A stretch of 8,904 nt of DNA, taken from contig CAMNBW010000045.1 in assembly GCA_946533525.1 (NCBI GenBank), positions 1-8,904 of the forward strand. Reading direction: 5' to 3'. Shown piece after piece: positions 7,611-8,904 of this stretch; position 1 is the stretch's first letter, and each line of letters opens with the position of its first letter. The notes under the pieces are model-generated. The model saw only the letters and a list, made by a program, of their open reading frames with translations, did no database searches and was not told the origin of the DNA. Position numbers and translations under genes: made by a program. Source of the DNA: an uncultured Lachnospiraceae bacterium. GTDB lineage: Bacteria > Bacillota > Clostridia > Lachnospirales > Lachnospiraceae.

Positions 7611-8056
7611 TAAAGCATATCCTTGATCTTCTTTAAAACCATGTCGGCATCGCTCTTTGAACGCACCGCACAAAAAATTGTATCATCGCCCGCGATGGAG
7701 CCCACGATCTCCGGAAGGGCAAGCTCGTCGAGGGCAGCCGCCACGGCCATTGCCATCCCCGATACCGTCTTTATAACAAGAAGATGGGTGGCGGTACTTA
7801 TGGACTCTGTCCCCTCTTTTAAGACACGGGCATACTTTTCGGAGTAGTTCTGGTTTTTGCTGATGGAGGCCGCATAGCGCATCCTTCCGCCTCCGGCAGG
7901 TATCTTAATGAGATTTAAGTCCCGAATATCGCGTGAAACAGTGGCCTGGGTCACCTCAAAGCCCAGGCTCTTAAGCCTCTCCGACAGCTCCTCCTGAGTC
8001 TCTATGACCTCCCTGGATATAATATCCAGTATTTCGCTCTGCCTCTTCTTTTTCAT
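7610..8056 (-). CDS. argR: Arginine repressor ArgR/AhrC
   Basis: This is an arginine-sensing transcription factor, hexameric in the family, that represses arginine biosynthesis genes and in Bacillus-type relatives also activates catabolism. The 148 residues fit the family. The N-terminal winged helix-turn-helix (about 1-65) carries the recognition segment TQATVSRDIRDL (36-47). The C-terminal oligomerisation and arginine-binding domain (about 80-148) has KTVSGMAMAVAAALD (96-110) and GSIAGDDTIF (119-128), whose Asp124-Asp125 pair corresponds to the arginine-binding aspartates. A GAGG-CGGGA stretch upstream overlaps the nadK stop and serves as ribosome binding site. It begins 10 nt after nadK and its TAA overlaps the recN ATG by one base. 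No clear arginine box was found within the window, so autoregulation, if any, would act upstream. Confidence 0.96.
   Translation of the reverse strand: MKKKRQSEILDIISREVIETQEELSERLKSLGFEVTQATVSRDIRDLNLIKIPAGGGRMRYAASISKNQNYSEKYARVLKEGTESISTATHLLVIKTVSGMAMAVAAALDELALPEIVGSIAGDDTIFCAVRSKSDADMVLKKIKDML
7619..7624 (-). promoter_or_regulatory. ribosome binding site that decides the recN start
   Basis: AAGGAT on the minus strand lies inside the end of argR, 8 nt before the ATG at 7610. It supports that start for recN over the longer in-frame one at 7673. Confidence 0.75.
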
Positions 8057-8066
8057 GCTTCCCGCC

Positions 8067-8903
8067 TCATTTCTTAAACTTATCCGAAAGGATCGTCAAA
8101 AAGCTCTCTTCATTGATTCTCATAATCTTTGTCGAATGATCCGAGCGCGTGATCTCCACTCTGTCCGAAGCCTCAAGGGCAAAGGATACTCTTCCGTCAA
8201 AATTCACCTCCGTCTCCGAATCGGAGGTCTCTATCCTTATGACATTTTCATCCGAGAGTACGATACTCCTTGTATTAAGTGTATGCGGACAAATCGGGGT
8301 AATACAGATAATGTGTGACTTGGGTTCTATGATAGGTCCCCCCGCCGAAAGTGAATAGCCTGTAGAACCGGTCGGGGTACAGATTATTATACCATCTGCT
8401 CTGAAGGATGACAAGAACTTATCGTTGACCCAGACACCGTACTCTACAACCCTTAAGCTCCCCTTACGGTTTATGACGACATCGTTTAACGCCATATTCT
8501 CGCTCTTAAGGCTTCCCTCCCTGTCTTTAACGATGCCGCTTAGCATCATCCTCTCTTCCACATGGTACTTATCCCCCGCCAGGGCCTCCACTGCCCTGTC
8601 GAGCATATCCGGCTCCACATCGGTAAGAAAGCCCAGCTTTCCGGCGTTTATCCCCAGTATCGGAAGGGAAAGCCCTATAGTATCCCTGGCCGCGGCGATA
8701 AGGGTCCCGTCGCCGCCGATTACGATAACGCAGTCGGTATCCGCAGGGATGGTTTTGGGATCGGTATATACTCCGTTGACCTCATCCTTTGAGATATGGG
8801 TATTGACCGCGCAGCCCTTTTGTTTAAGCTTTTCCGAAAGGCTGTCAGTTACCTTAAGCTCTTTGTCTCTTTCCCAGTTGGTTATTATAAAAAAACTATT
8901 CAT
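8067..8903 (-). CDS. nadK: NAD kinase (ATP/polyphosphate-dependent)
   Basis: NAD kinase phosphorylates NAD to NADP in the cytoplasm and is the only general route to NADP(H). The 278 residues fit the family. Motifs are GGDGT (63-67), the NE/D motif as LNDVVINR (139-146), TPTGSTGYSLSAGGP (176-190), CPHTLNTR (205-212) and NFDG (234-237). The N-terminus (MNSFFIITNWERDKEL) looks like the usual first beta strand, so the ATG at 8901-8903 is probably the true start. However, only one base remains upstream in the window, and neither the ribosome binding site nor the preceding gene can be seen. In many Clostridia that neighbour is a TlyA-type rRNA methyltransferase (known context, not visible here). 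The TGA stop is 10 nt before argR, so the two genes are probably co-transcribed. Confidence 0.95.
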   Translation of the reverse strand: MNSFFIITNWERDKELKVTDSLSEKLKQKGCAVNTHISKDEVNGVYTDPKTIPADTDCVIVIGGDGTLIAAARDTIGLSLPILGINAGKLGFLTDVEPDMLDRAVEALAGDKYHVEERMMLSGIVKDREGSLKSENMALNDVVINRKGSLRVVEYGVWVNDKFLSSFRADGIIICTPTGSTGYSLSAGGPIIEPKSHIICITPICPHTLNTRSIVLSDENVIRIETSDSETEVNFDGRVSFALEASDRVEITRSDHSTKIMRINEESFLTILSDKFKK

Positions 8904-8904
8904 T

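Overview
The window is a run of seven complete genes, all on the minus strand, with no RNA gene, mobile element, CRISPR array or visible terminator. The likely source is a Firmicute of class Clostridia, most plausibly a Lachnospiraceae-type gut or rumen bacterium. Three things suggest this: the nadK-argR-recN order is typical of that group, the galactose-1-phosphate uridylyltransferase is of the Gram-positive class II type, and AGGAGG/AAGGA-type ribosome binding sites are used. Base composition is roughly half G+C by eye. The family-level placement is inference, not proof.

In transcription order (high to low coordinates), the first block is nadK (NAD kinase), argR (arginine repressor) and recN (DNA-repair ATPase). 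glgA (glycogen synthase) and rqcH (ribosome quality control factor) follow. These five genes are packed very tightly: the junctions are +10 nt, a 1-nt overlap (TAATG), a 4-nt overlap (ATGA) and +14 nt. This strongly suggests one transcript with translational coupling. After a 63-nt gap holding a 16-bp AT-rich palindrome comes galT, and after a 100-nt gap holding an imperfect direct repeat comes galE, whose stop codon lies at the very edge of the window. No stretch over 300 bases lacks a gene.

Functionally the window combines cofactor supply (NADP from NadK), amino-acid regulation (ArgR), genome and proteome maintenance (RecN, RqcH) and sugar-nucleotide metabolism (GlgA, GalT, GalE). GalT and GalE form the lower half of the Leloir galactose pathway and link to glycogen through glucose-1-phosphate; galK is not in view. 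The genes all look intact and are recognisable families. I found no convincing undescribed system. The points most worth a second look are a cysteine at the substrate-size gatekeeper position of GalE, a conservative Asp-to-Glu change at the key residue 97 of RqcH, glgA lodged by overlap behind recN, and the small structured gaps around galT.
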